Source: Chloroflexota bacterium | Lineage (GTDB): Bacteria > Chloroflexota > Chloroflexia > Chloroflexales > Roseiflexaceae | Length of the DNA stretch: 44,186 nucleotides | Direction: 5' to 3' | Assembly: GCA_013388755.1 (NCBI GenBank) | Contig: JACAEQ010000124.1 | Location: 1-44,186 of the forward strand | In this document: positions 1-7,803 of the stretch, piece by piece | Position numbering within the stretch: the stretch's first letter is position 1 | How the letters are laid out: every line of letters starts with the position of its first letter | The notes under the pieces: generated by a model | What the model was told of the DNA's origin: nothing | Seen by the model: the letters and a program-made list of their open reading frames with translations, nothing else | Databases searched by the model: none | Translations under genes and position numbers: made by a program

Positions 1-187
1 ACCCCAACCCGCCCCCGCTGGGGGCGGGAGTCGGGCCGCATTGCCGAGGACGCGCCCGCGGTCATCTATCCAACACCCCAACCCGCCCCCGCTGGGGGCG
101 GGAGTCGGGCCGCATTCCCTAGGACGCGCCCGCGGTCATCTATCCAACACCCCAACCCGCCCCCGCTGGGGGCGGGAGTCGGGCTCC
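1..187. repeat. 74-bp tandem repeat with strong GC hairpin
   Basis: Two nearly identical 74-bp units (1-74 and 75-148) are followed by a partial third unit (149 to about 186). Each unit contains a perfect hairpin, CCCGCCCCC-GCT-GGGGGCGGG. The units differ by a few bases around the segment after the hairpin (positions 42-47 against 116-121). The array starts at the window edge, so more units may lie outside. There are no spacers of variable sequence, so this is not a CRISPR. No gene is supported in this stretch. Confidence 0.9.
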
Positions 188-199
188 TCCTCCCGGCGA

Positions 200-226
200 G
201 GGGAGGTTGGGTGGGGGGGTGGGGGG
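200..226 (+). other. Candidate G-quadruplex motif
   Basis: Four G-runs occur in 27 bases on the plus strand (GGGG, GGG, GGGGGGG, GGGGGG) with loops of 5, 1 and 1 bases. This satisfies the usual G3+N1-7 pattern. It lies just after the 74-bp repeats and before a MITE-like element, in a stretch with no gene. Whether it folds or has a role is unknown. Confidence 0.5.
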
Positions 227-269
227 TGTGCGGTGCGTTGAGCCTGATGTGCAAGTTGTGCACTTTGTG

Positions 270-503
270 TCTATCCGAAGAACCGATGGCTGGATGTCAG
301 TGCGCGTGCAGCGATGCAAGCTCCCATCTGCCGGGTCAGTGCGCGCGCAGCGACGCAAGCTCCCATCTGCCGGGTCAGTGCGCGCGCAGCGAAGCAATCT
401 CCCCGTGCAAGCGGAGATTGCGTCAGCCACGCTGCGCGCGCTGCAGGCGGTCGCTCACGCGCCGCGCACTGACAGGGGGCGGCGCGTTATTCGGAGAGGC
501 ACT
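270..503. mobile_element. MITE-like element, copy 1
   Basis: Imperfect inverted ends (CTATCCGAAG at 271 and TTCGGAGAGGC at 490-500) bracket a non-coding interior. The interior holds a 39-bp internal repeat (CCCATCTGCCGGGTCAGTG at 323 and 362) and GCAATCTCC-type arms. The interior is the reverse complement of the repeat block in the copy at 17273-17700, and the end sequences match the copies at 39651 and 44059. No transposase is encoded, so it is probably mobilised in trans or is an old fixed repeat. Exact ends and target duplications are not certain. Confidence 0.65.
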
Positions 504-533
504 ACATACACCGGCAGAGGGTGCCCTTCCACG

Positions 534-1631
534 TCATAATGGCAAGAGTTGCAGGCATACCGGCGTTGGTGAATGATGGACCGGCCCGGGTTCCAGCGCG
601 CCGCTCGCAGCGTCGATGCGGAAGGTCACGATCGTGTCGCTGTCCTGATTGGCGGCCAGTAAGAACGTTCCTGACGGGTCGATCGCGACGTTGCGCGGAG
701 TACGCCCGCCGGATGGCGCATAGCCGCGCGGTGACAGCAGGCCGGTAGCTGGATCGATCGCGAAAATTGCAATACTATCATGGCCGCGATTCGAGCCATA
801 GAGAAAACGCCCTGACGGATGCACATGGATGTCGGCGCAGGCGTTACGCCCGGTTGCACCGGGTGGCAATGTGCTGACCGTCTGGATCTCGCGCAACACG
901 CCGGTAGTTGTGTCATACGCGAACACGACAATCGTCGAGGCGCTTTCGGTGATGCAGTAGACAAACCCACCGGTAGGACCAAACGCAAGGTGGCGCGGCG
1001 CCGCTTCAGGAGGCAGGTCGGCCCACGGCGGGTCATGCGGCTCCAGGGTGCCGTTGGCGGTATCGAGACGGTACACGTAGATCCGGTCCAGCCCGCAATC
1101 CGGCACAAGCACAAACGCGCCAGCAGGGTCCTCCAGAATGGCATGCGTGTGTGCGGCGCCGCGCACATTGGCCGGGCCGCTATGCCGGATCACCGCGGTT
1201 GCCGGCCCGAGCGCGCCATCAGCGCCGATGGGCAGGACGCTCACGCTCCCGCTGCCATAATTCGCCGTGAGCAACCAGCGCCCACCGTGGCCAATACTGA
1301 CGTAGCACGGGTGAACGCCATGAGCTGGCTGGTGGTTGATCGGCGCGAGTCTGCCGGTGGCAACGTCAATACTGTAGGCGCTGGCGGCGCCACCCGGCCG
1401 ACCATCGAACTGGTCAATCTCCTGCACGGCGAAGAGCCGGGCGCGCTGTGCATCAAGTGCCAGGAACGATGGATTGGCGATGCCTGTCGTTGTGCCCAAG
1501 TGGGTAAGCTTGCCGGTAGCGCCATCCATACGATGCACGTCGATCCCCATGGCTCTGGCATCAACGTGCGGCAGGGGTTGCGTATAGGTTCCAACGAAGA
1601 CCAGGGTATCACGCGCTGCTGGCAAGTTCAT
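534..1631 (-). CDS. Lactonase family protein (6-phosphogluconolactonase-like beta-propeller)
   Basis: This 365-residue protein belongs to the YbhE/Pgl lactonase family (seven-bladed propeller), whose members hydrolyse sugar lactones such as 6-phosphogluconolactone. Visible marks are the N-terminal FVGTYTQP, repeated blade motifs of the form DPxGxF/L with GxL (for example IHVHPSGRFLYGSNRGHDS and DPSGTFLLAANQDSD), and the conserved HVHP/NRG segment. There is no signal peptide, so it should be cytoplasmic. The ATG at 1631 follows AAGGA on the minus strand. It is the last gene of a minus-strand group with an oxidoreductase and an SDR, which suggests a sugar or lactone catabolic set. The true substrate is not shown by the sequence. 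Confidence 0.88.
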   Translation of the reverse strand: MNLPAARDTLVFVGTYTQPLPHVDARAMGIDVHRMDGATGKLTHLGTTTGIANPSFLALDAQRARLFAVQEIDQFDGRPGGAASAYSIDVATGRLAPINHQPAHGVHPCYVSIGHGGRWLLTANYGSGSVSVLPIGADGALGPATAVIRHSGPANVRGAAHTHAILEDPAGAFVLVPDCGLDRIYVYRLDTANGTLEPHDPPWADLPPEAAPRHLAFGPTGGFVYCITESASTIVVFAYDTTTGVLREIQTVSTLPPGATGRNACADIHVHPSGRFLYGSNRGHDSIAIFAIDPATGLLSPRGYAPSGGRTPRNVAIDPSGTFLLAANQDSDTIVTFRIDAASGALEPGPVHHSPTPVCLQLLPL

Positions 1632-1705
1632 AAGCGGGGTCCTTCATGTTTGTTCGGCTGGAGGTTCCAGGTTGTCCGATCCGGCACCAAACCGCTCGAT
1701 ACGAC

Positions 1706-1729
1706 CGGCAGGTGACGCTCCGCCTGCCG
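1706..1729 (-). terminator. Intergenic hairpin, terminator or attenuator candidate
   Basis: A 7-bp perfect stem, CGGCAGG/CCTGCCG with a 10-base loop, lies in the 130-base gap between the Gfo/Idh gene and the lactonase gene. There is no U-run, so intrinsic termination is uncertain. The neighbouring bases 1743-1765 carry a degenerate TTCAACGT/ACGTTCAAC repeat resembling the one at 5410-5437. Confidence 0.4.
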
Positions 1730-1761
1730 TATGCATCACAAGCTTCAACGTACAACTACGT

Positions 1762-2883
1762 TCAACTCTCCGAGTCAGACGCCATCCGTTCGCCACGCAG
1801 CAGGTAGGCGCGAATATCATACGGGCCCGGCCGTTGCGGCGCCAGGTGACCCGATTCGACCATGAGATCCAGCGGATTATGCCGTGTCGCCATCGGTAGC
1901 AGAACCTTTTCATGCATGCGGGCCGACTCATACACGGCGTGGACCATCTGTAACGCCTTCAACCCGTTCACGGCATCGCCGCGGAACGAGTCGCGCGTAC
2001 CTTCAACCCAGTCAGCCAGTTCGTTCATCTGCGCCGCCGGAGCCTCGAACCATTCGAACTGGTCGCCATGATCGGCAAGTTTATGGAACATGCCGTCAGG
2101 TTCGTGGAGTTGCCATGCACCGGCAGTATCCCGGTTGAGCAGTTGCAGATTCGAGGTCGTCAGGTTGATCATCCCATCTGTACCATAGATTAACGCACCC
2201 TGGTAGACCGTCGGCGTGACATCGCTCAGGAGCGTTGCGACCGCACCACACCGGAAATGAAACACGCCGACCGCGCAGTCTTCGATTCGGGTGCTGCGCT
2301 CATACCGGTCGGTTTTACGCTCAACATTGCCCATCACCCAGTCGCACTCGTCATCCCCGAGCAGATAGCGATACATATCCGTCTGATGCGTGCTATAGTT
2401 CGGCAGGCCATCGGCGGCGAAACTCTGGATCATGCGCACATTTCCAATGGCGCCGCGCATGATCAGGTCGCGCGCCAGGGTATAGGAAGGGATGAAGCGA
2501 CGCTGGTGCGCGATGCCAAGTTTGACGCCGTTGCGCTGGCAGGCAATCATCATCTGTTCCGCGTTGCCGATCGTGTCCGCGATCGGCTTTTCGCACAGGA
2601 TCGCCCTGGGCCGGAAGGTCGCTGCCGCAATTGTCCAGGGCGCGTGGCCAGGATGCCACGTACAGATGGATACCACATCCGGTTGCTCTGCCGCCAGCAT
2701 CGCGCGCGCATCGGTATAGTGGCGCGGCGCAATGCCGAAACGCTCGTTCTTCTCACGCATCGCCGCTTCTTCGAGATCGGCGAGCCCGACAATCTCGTAG
2801 CGACCACAGTCAAGGTACCCTCGAATGTGAACTCCGGCGATACCGCCACTACCAATCACACCGACGCGCAGCAGGGACGTCAT
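1762..2883 (-). CDS. Gfo/Idh/MocA family NAD(P)-dependent oxidoreductase
   Basis: This 373-residue protein has an N-terminal Rossmann fold with VGVIGSGGIAG at residues 7-17 and the family signature CEKPIAD with EKP at 98-100. A C-terminal alpha/beta domain follows. Such enzymes oxidise or reduce sugar or cyclitol derivatives with NAD(P). The ATG at 2883 has AGGAGG eight bases upstream. It starts 12 bases after the SDR gene ends, so the two are probably cotranscribed. The substrate cannot be read from the sequence; the lactonase downstream would suit a sugar dehydrogenase that produces a lactone (inference). Confidence 0.9.
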   Translation of the reverse strand: MTSLLRVGVIGSGGIAGVHIRGYLDCGRYEIVGLADLEEAAMREKNERFGIAPRHYTDARAMLAAEQPDVVSICTWHPGHAPWTIAAATFRPRAILCEKPIADTIGNAEQMMIACQRNGVKLGIAHQRRFIPSYTLARDLIMRGAIGNVRMIQSFAADGLPNYSTHQTDMYRYLLGDDECDWVMGNVERKTDRYERSTRIEDCAVGVFHFRCGAVATLLSDVTPTVYQGALIYGTDGMINLTTSNLQLLNRDTAGAWQLHEPDGMFHKLADHGDQFEWFEAPAAQMNELADWVEGTRDSFRGDAVNGLKALQMVHAVYESARMHEKVLLPMATRHNPLDLMVESGHLAPQRPGPYDIRAYLLRGERMASDSES

Positions 2884-2895
2884 CTGTTGCTCCTC

Positions 2896-3663
2896 CTACA
2901 CCGCGGTAAAACCGCCATCCACGCACAGGACCTGACCGGTAATCATGCGTGCTGCCGGGGAGGCGAGGAACACGACCGCGGCGGCGATCTCCTCCGGCTC
3001 TGCCGTACGCCCCAGCGGCACCTTCTCGAGATTGCGCGCAAAGTCGGGGTTATGAAGGGCAGCTTCCAGCATCGGCGTACGCGTGAAGGTTGGCGCCACA
3101 GCATTGACGGTAATCCTGTGTGGCGCCCACTCGGCGGCCAGGGTCCGCGCCAGGTGGCCGGCGCCGGCCTTCGCGGCGCTGTACACGCTGCGCAGCGGCG
3201 CGCCAACGACGCCGGCCTGCGATGTGATCGTAATGATGCTGCCCTCGATGCCACGCTCAATCATACTCTGCGCGACTGCGGTGGACATGAAGAACACACC
3301 CTTCAGATTGATGTTCACAATCGCGTCATATTCGGATTCGCTATACTCAAGCGCCGGTTTTGGCAGATTGTACCCGGCATTATTGACCAGCACATCAACC
3401 CGGCCAAACGTCGCAAGCGTCTGGGCGACGAACTCACGAATTGTGGCGACGCTGCCGACATCGAGCGGCCAGGCCACGGCGCGCCGCCCTGAGCCACGGC
3501 AGCGCTCGGCAACCGCCTCACTCTCGGCAACCGTGCGACTGCCCAGCGCCAGGTTGGCGCCGTGCCGGGCGCACATTTCGGCGATCGCGCGGCCAATGCC
3601 ACGCCCGGCCCCGGTAATGATCACAACTTTGTCCGTCAGTTCAAAGCTCAGCGTTGAGGTCAC
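2896..3663 (-). CDS. SDR family oxidoreductase
   Basis: This classical short-chain dehydrogenase has 255 residues when started at the GTG at 3661-3663. That GTG has AGGAGG six bases upstream, whereas in-frame codons further upstream lack such a site. Motifs present are the cofactor loop TGAGRGIG at residues 17-24, NNAG, the catalytic Ser and YSAAK, and a C-terminal GQVLCVDGG. It is close to glucose dehydrogenase/3-oxoacyl reductase-type SDRs. It is the first gene of the minus-strand group with the Gfo/Idh enzyme and the lactonase. Its likely role is oxidation of a sugar or polyol with NAD(P) in the cytoplasm; the specific substrate is unknown. Confidence 0.9.
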   Translation of the reverse strand: MTSTLSFELTDKVVIITGAGRGIGRAIAEMCARHGANLALGSRTVAESEAVAERCRGSGRRAVAWPLDVGSVATIREFVAQTLATFGRVDVLVNNAGYNLPKPALEYSESEYDAIVNINLKGVFFMSTAVAQSMIERGIEGSIITITSQAGVVGAPLRSVYSAAKAGAGHLARTLAAEWAPHRITVNAVAPTFTRTPMLEAALHNPDFARNLEKVPLGRTAEPEEIAAAVVFLASPAARMITGQVLCVDGGFTAV

Positions 3664-3773
3664 GGTACGCCTCCTCTCGTGGGGCTCGCATGGCACGCAA
3701 ATGCATCAGGAGGTGTGCGGCCCGGTCGCGACATGCGCGCCATGGTAGATCAAGTCGGCCCATCCCTCAACTC

Positions 3774-3790
3774 GCCGACAGCCTGTCGGC
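3774..3790. other. Short hairpin in divergent intergenic region
   Basis: A perfect 7-bp stem, GCCGACA-GCC-TGTCGGC, lies in the 202-base region between the divergent SDR and thioredoxin-like genes. It could be an operator or part of a leader; nothing in the sequence decides this. Confidence 0.25.
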
Positions 3791-3865
3791 CCCCGCTGTA
3801 ACGTCACGTGCCGGGCGCGCATCATGTGTGCAGAAGAAACAACCGATACTGAGGAGGCACATCCG

Positions 3866-4522
3866 ATGACGCTCTTGAACGATAAGGACCGCAAGGCCGT
3901 ACGCGAGCAACTCGACCAGGGATTACAGCGACAGGTGACCATGGCATTGTTCACCAGTGCAGAGAATTGCGAACTGTGCGATGTCACCGGCGAACTGGTG
4001 GAAGAGATCGCCGGCATTCATCCCTTGCTACGCGTGACGCGGTACGATCTCGCGGCTGACGCAGGCCGTGCTGCGGAACTGGGCGTTGACAAAGCGCCGG
4101 CGATTGTGGTGCTTGGCGGTGAAGAAGCCCGGGATTACGGGGTCCGTTTCTATGGTATTCCGAGCGGCTACGAATTCATCACCCTGCTCGAGGCGCTTCG
4201 CATGGTCGGGAGCGATTCGGTGGAACTGCAACCGGCGACGCGTACCTTCCTTGATGAGCTCACACAACCAGTGCACCTGCAGGTGTTCGTGACGCCCGGG
4301 TGCCCCTACTGCCCGCGCGCCGGCGTCCTGGCGCACCGGCTGGCGTATGCCAGCCCGCTGGTCAGCGCCGATGTCGTTGAGGTCTCGGAGTTCCCCGAGC
4401 TCGGCGAACGCTACGAGGTGATGGGCGTGCCGCGTACCGTCATAGATGATGTGGTACATATTGAAGGCGCCGCACCTGAAGGCATGCTCCTCAGCAAATT
4501 GCGTGAAGCACTGGCGGCATAG
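3866..4522 (+). CDS. Glutaredoxin-like protein disulfide oxidoreductase (two thioredoxin folds)
   Basis: This 218-residue protein is built of two thioredoxin-like units. The N-terminal unit has CELC at residues 35-38 and the C-terminal unit has CPYC at 146-149, with cis-Pro segments (APAI near 78 and VPRT) in both. This is the layout of the PDO/Grx-like family known from thermophiles, which reduces or shuffles disulfides in the cytoplasm. The start at 3866 follows GAGGAGG. The upstream ATG at 3824 would add a 14-residue extension without an obvious role. A 10-bp-stem hairpin follows the gene, so it is probably monocistronic. The C-terminal CPYC is the standard redox-active centre of the family. 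Confidence 0.88.
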   Translation: MTLLNDKDRKAVREQLDQGLQRQVTMALFTSAENCELCDVTGELVEEIAGIHPLLRVTRYDLAADAGRAAELGVDKAPAIVVLGGEEARDYGVRFYGIPSGYEFITLLEALRMVGSDSVELQPATRTFLDELTQPVHLQVFVTPGCPYCPRAGVLAHRLAYASPLVSADVVEVSEFPELGERYEVMGVPRTVIDDVVHIEGAAPEGMLLSKLREALAA

Positions 4523-4548
4523 CGACCAGGCAGACGCTCTGGATGAAG

Positions 4549-4576
4549 GGTCAGGGGGCCACCGGACCCCCTGACC
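4549..4576 (+). terminator. Rho-independent-like hairpin after the disulfide oxidoreductase gene
   Basis: GGTCAGGGGG and CCCCCTGACC form a perfect 10-bp stem with an 8-base loop, 27 bases after the stop codon. The following bases (TTCGCCCC) are not a U-run, but stem strength and position fit a transcription end. Confidence 0.65.
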
Positions 4577-4613
4577 TTCGCCCCCACCTCCGGCATCTCC
4601 ACCGCACATCGTA

Positions 4614-4622
4614 TGCTATACT
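4614..4622 (+). promoter_or_regulatory. Extended -10 promoter candidate for the metal hydrolase
   Basis: TGC-TATACT is an extended -10 element about 40 bases before the ATG at 4663 and downstream of the hairpin at 4549. No good -35 is seen, as is usual for extended -10 promoters. Confidence 0.45.
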
Positions 4623-4662
4623 ACTCGCATTCCTGCATCGGTTCTGAGAAGGAGGGCGAGCG

Positions 4663-5397
4663 ATGGCAACGATCAGTCGCGACACCACGATCAGCTGGTT
4701 GGGGCATGGCACGTTCCACATCGTTACTCCGGGCGGCAAGAAACTGTTGATCGACGCCTGGGTTGACGGCAATCCTTCCTGCCCCGACGAGTGGAAGCAG
4801 CGGATCCGGCACGAAGGCCTCGACGCGATCTTCATCACCCACGGGCACTTCGACCATATCATGAATCTGCTGGCACTTGCGGAGGCTACCAGTGCAACCA
4901 TCGCCGGGCAGTACGATCTGACCAGCTGGCTGGCGACAAAGGGCGTGAGCGACGATCGCCTGGTTGGCTTCAACAAAGGTGGCAGTGTTGAGGTTGCCGG
5001 CATTCGCGCAACGATGACCAACGCGGTACACAGCAGTACATTCAACGATGGTGGCGTGATTGTATCGCTGGGCACCGAAGCTGGCTACGTGCTGCGCATG
5101 GAAAACGGGTTCACCCTGTACCACACCGGCGACACGGCCGTCACGATGGATATGCAGATCGTCGGCGACCTGTATCGCCCGGAACTGGTGATTCTGCCCA
5201 TCGGTGACCACTTTACCATGGATCCGCTGCAAGCGGCCTATGCGCTGAAGTTGATCCGGCCCGCCTTCGCGATTCCTGAGCACTACGGCACCTTCCCGAT
5301 CCTGCGCGGCACGCCCGATCAACTGCGCGCGCATTGCCAGGAGTTCGGCGTGGCTGTCACTGTGCTCGACCTGAAGCCGGGCGAATCGGTAAGCTAG
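4663..5397 (+). CDS. UPF0173-type metal-dependent hydrolase (MBL fold, UlaG-like)
   Basis: This 244-residue metallo-beta-lactamase-fold protein carries the metal-binding THGHFDH motif (His60, His62, Asp64, His65). It also has a later HTGDTA segment and PEHYGTFP near the C terminus, both typical of the UPF0173/UlaG-like group. It probably hydrolyses a phosphoester or lactone with two bound metals in the cytoplasm; its exact substrate is unknown for the family. The ATG at 4663 follows AAGGAGG. A pair of 14-bp palindromes separates it from the D-2-hydroxyacid dehydrogenase gene downstream. Confidence 0.9.
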   Translation: MATISRDTTISWLGHGTFHIVTPGGKKLLIDAWVDGNPSCPDEWKQRIRHEGLDAIFITHGHFDHIMNLLALAEATSATIAGQYDLTSWLATKGVSDDRLVGFNKGGSVEVAGIRATMTNAVHSSTFNDGGVIVSLGTEAGYVLRMENGFTLYHTGDTAVTMDMQIVGDLYRPELVILPIGDHFTMDPLQAAYALKLIRPAFAIPEHYGTFPILRGTPDQLRAHCQEFGVAVTVLDLKPGESVS

Positions 5398-5409
5398 AGA
5401 ATCTGGAAC

Positions 5410-5437
5410 GTTCAGCGTTGAACGTTCAACGTTGAAC
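5410..5437. repeat. Two adjacent 14-bp palindromes
   Basis: GTTCAGCGTTGAAC (5410-5423, one mismatch) and GTTCAACGTTGAAC (5424-5437, perfect) stand back to back immediately before the AAGGA ribosome site of the next gene. They could be an operator, an RNA hairpin affecting translation, or a dispersed genomic repeat. A degenerate relative occurs at 1743-1765. Confidence 0.6.
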
Positions 5438-5446
5438 AAGGAACCT

Positions 5447-6403
5447 ATGAAACTGATCATTCCTCAGGCGCTTGCGCCATTCATTGAGCCCCGGCTTCAG
5501 GAGGTGGCGCCGGGCCTGACCGTGGTACACTTCGACGATCATGGCGAGCCGGACGGCGATGTCAGCGATGCAGTGATGCTGCTGCGCTGGTGGACCCCGA
5601 TCGGCGTGTTACGCAAGACGCTGGCGGCAGCGCCACAACTGCGCTGGATCCATACACCAAGCGCCGGCGTTGAGCACCTGCTTGTTCCAGAGGTGATGGA
5701 ACGCGACATTGTGCTGACGAATTCGGCCGGCGCGCACGCGATCCCGATCGCTGAATTCGTTGTGATGTATATGCTGAACCATGTCAAGCGAGCCTTCGAA
5801 CTCAAAGCGCTGCCGCCCGAGGAGTGGAACCGTGGCGATGATGTACGTTGCGGTGAACTGTTCGGCCACACGGTCTTGATCATTGGCTTCGGCAATATCG
5901 GCGAAGAGATCGCAACACGTGTCCGCGGCTTCGGTATGCGGGTACTGGCCAGCCGGCGCCACCCGCGCCCGGCAGAGGGCGTGGACCTGGTTGTGGGTGA
6001 AGCCGGCTGGCGCGATCTATTGCCGCAGGCTGACTATGTCGTGATAGCGGCGCCACTCACTGAAGCCACACGCGGCATGTTTAACGCTGATGCGTTCAGC
6101 CGTATGAAGCCGGATGCCTACTTGATCAACATTGCACGCGGCCAGATCGTTGATACTGATGCGTTGCTGGCGGCGTTGCACGCGGGGCGGATCGCGGGCG
6201 CTGCGCTCGACGCATTGCCTATCGAACCGTTGCCGGTGGATCATCCACTCTGGCGCGCGCCCAATACCTGGATAACACCACATATTTCCTATTCGTCGCC
6301 GCGCACTCGCGAACGCATGATTGATATGTTCGTCGAAAACTTGCGCCGCTTTGTGCATGGTGAACCACTCTTCAACGTGGTTGACAAGGAAGCTGGCTAC
6401 TGA
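5447..6403 (+). CDS. D-2-hydroxyacid dehydrogenase
   Basis: This 318-residue NAD-dependent D-isomer 2-hydroxyacid dehydrogenase has the nucleotide-binding GFGNIG at 147-152 in its second domain. The catalytic Arg sits in NIARGQIVD, the acidic partner in PIEPLP, and the catalytic His in TPHIS. The family interconverts 2-oxoacids and D-2-hydroxyacids; the N-terminal SAGVEH and NSAGAHA segments fit the substrate domain. The ATG at 5447 has AAGGA four bases upstream; a TTG at 5432 would put the start inside the palindrome. It lies between a metal hydrolase and a fucosidase, so it may act on a sugar-derived acid (inference). Confidence 0.9.
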   Translation: MKLIIPQALAPFIEPRLQEVAPGLTVVHFDDHGEPDGDVSDAVMLLRWWTPIGVLRKTLAAAPQLRWIHTPSAGVEHLLVPEVMERDIVLTNSAGAHAIPIAEFVVMYMLNHVKRAFELKALPPEEWNRGDDVRCGELFGHTVLIIGFGNIGEEIATRVRGFGMRVLASRRHPRPAEGVDLVVGEAGWRDLLPQADYVVIAAPLTEATRGMFNADAFSRMKPDAYLINIARGQIVDTDALLAALHAGRIAGAALDALPIEPLPVDHPLWRAPNTWITPHISYSSPRTRERMIDMFVENLRRFVHGEPLFNVVDKEAGY

Positions 6404-6474
6404 GGTGCAGGCAGGACGGGCGAAGCCGGCGCATTCGTGCCGCCCTCGTTCCCGCCGTTATCAGGAGAGCAACG

Positions 6475-7764
6475 ATGCTGACACCCGCGCCAACGCACGG
6501 CGATACGGCATGGTTCATCCATGACCGCTTCGGCATGTTCATCCACTGGGGATTGTACGCCCTTCCCGCGCGCCATGAGTGGGTCAAGAGCCGCGAAAAG
6601 ATTGATGACGCAACCTACCGGCGCTATTTCGATCATTTCGACCCCGACCTGTACGACCCGGCGGCCTGGGCGCGCGCGGCGCGTGAGGCGGGGATGAAGT
6701 ACGTGGTGTTGACCACCAAGCATCACGAGGGGTTCTGCCTCTGGGATTCGCAACATACCGACTATAAGGCGACCAGCACGCCGGCCAGGCGTGACCTGCT
6801 GAAGCCCTTTGTCGAGGCGTTCCGCGCCGAAGGGTTGCGCATCGGTTTCTATTATTCGCTCATTGACTGGCACCATCCCGATTTTCCAATCGATATCTTC
6901 CACCCGTTGCGTGACCGGCCCGACGTTGCCGAATTGAACAACGGGCGCGACATGCGCCGCTATGCTGCCTACATGCGGGCACAGGTACGTGAACTGCTCA
7001 CCGGGTATGGCCCGGTGGACATCATCTGGTTCGATTTCTCCTATCCAGAGCGCGAGTACAACGGCCTGCCCGGTAAGGGCCGCGCCGACTGGGAGAGCGA
7101 GGAATTACTAAAACTGGTGCGCGAACTGGCACCCGGCATCATCGTTGACAACCGGCTCGATCTGCCCGCCGAATTCGCCGATGTCCATACGCCGGAACAG
7201 TTTCAGCCGCGCGCATGGGTGCACGTGGATGGCAGACCGGTTGTCTGGGAAACATGCCAGACGTTCAGCGGCTCCTGGGGCTACCACCGCGACGAGACAA
7301 CCTGGAAGAGCCCGGAGCAATTGATCCAGATGTTGATCAACTCGGTCGCATGCGGCGGCAATCTGCTGATGAATGTCGGCCCGACGGCGCGCGGCACGTT
7401 CGACAATCGAGCGCTGGCGGCGCTGAAGGTCTACGCCGACTGGATGCGCCTGCATAGCCGCTCAATCTACGGTTGCACGCAGAGCGAGTTTGCTCCACCA
7501 CCCGATTGCCGCTTTACCCAGTGTGGCAAACGGCTCTATCTGCACGTCTTCTCCTGGCCGTTTCGTCACCTGCACCTCGACGGGTTTGCCGGGAAGGTGG
7601 CCTATGCCCAGTTGTTGCACGACGCCAGTGAGATCAGGTTGCTCGAACCGGGCAAACATGATGAGTGGAGCATTGCCGCGACGCCGTCCAGCACGCTGAC
7701 ACTCGAACTGCCGGTGATCAGGCCGGATGTGACGGTACCGGTGATCGAATTGTTCTTGCGCTGA
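6475..7764 (+). CDS. Alpha-L-fucosidase (GH29)
   Basis: This 429-residue glycoside hydrolase family 29 protein opens with FGMFIHWGLYALPARHEWV, the conserved N-terminal block. It contains YVVLTTKHHEGFCLWDS and places the probable nucleophile Asp at about residue 187 in DIIWFDFSYPE. GGNLLMNVGP near residue 300 is also typical. There is no signal peptide, so it probably acts inside the cell on imported fucosides. The ATG at 6475 follows CAGGAG. It is followed by a sugar kinase gene 39 bases downstream, which together suggest breakdown of an imported fucose/N-acetylhexosamine glycan fragment (inference). Confidence 0.93.
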   Translation: MLTPAPTHGDTAWFIHDRFGMFIHWGLYALPARHEWVKSREKIDDATYRRYFDHFDPDLYDPAAWARAAREAGMKYVVLTTKHHEGFCLWDSQHTDYKATSTPARRDLLKPFVEAFRAEGLRIGFYYSLIDWHHPDFPIDIFHPLRDRPDVAELNNGRDMRRYAAYMRAQVRELLTGYGPVDIIWFDFSYPEREYNGLPGKGRADWESEELLKLVRELAPGIIVDNRLDLPAEFADVHTPEQFQPRAWVHVDGRPVVWETCQTFSGSWGYHRDETTWKSPEQLIQMLINSVACGGNLLMNVGPTARGTFDNRALAALKVYADWMRLHSRSIYGCTQSEFAPPPDCRFTQCGKRLYLHVFSWPFRHLHLDGFAGKVAYAQLLHDASEIRLLEPGKHDEWSIAATPSSTLTLELPVIRPDVTVPVIELFLR

Positions 7765-7803
7765 CCATGGCACGTGTGCCGTTCTCTGTGGCATTCGAGA
7801 TAA

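Noticed and set aside
41-576. Small open frames across the 74-bp repeats and first MITE-like copy
   Set aside because: They are translations of repeats with biased composition, on both strands at once, without ribosome sites.
2257-3492. Long plus-strand open frame of 411 codons
   Set aside because: It lies opposite the Gfo/Idh and SDR genes, which have clear motifs and ribosome sites. Its translation has no recognisable domain and is rich in Arg and His, as antisense frames of GC-rich genes are.
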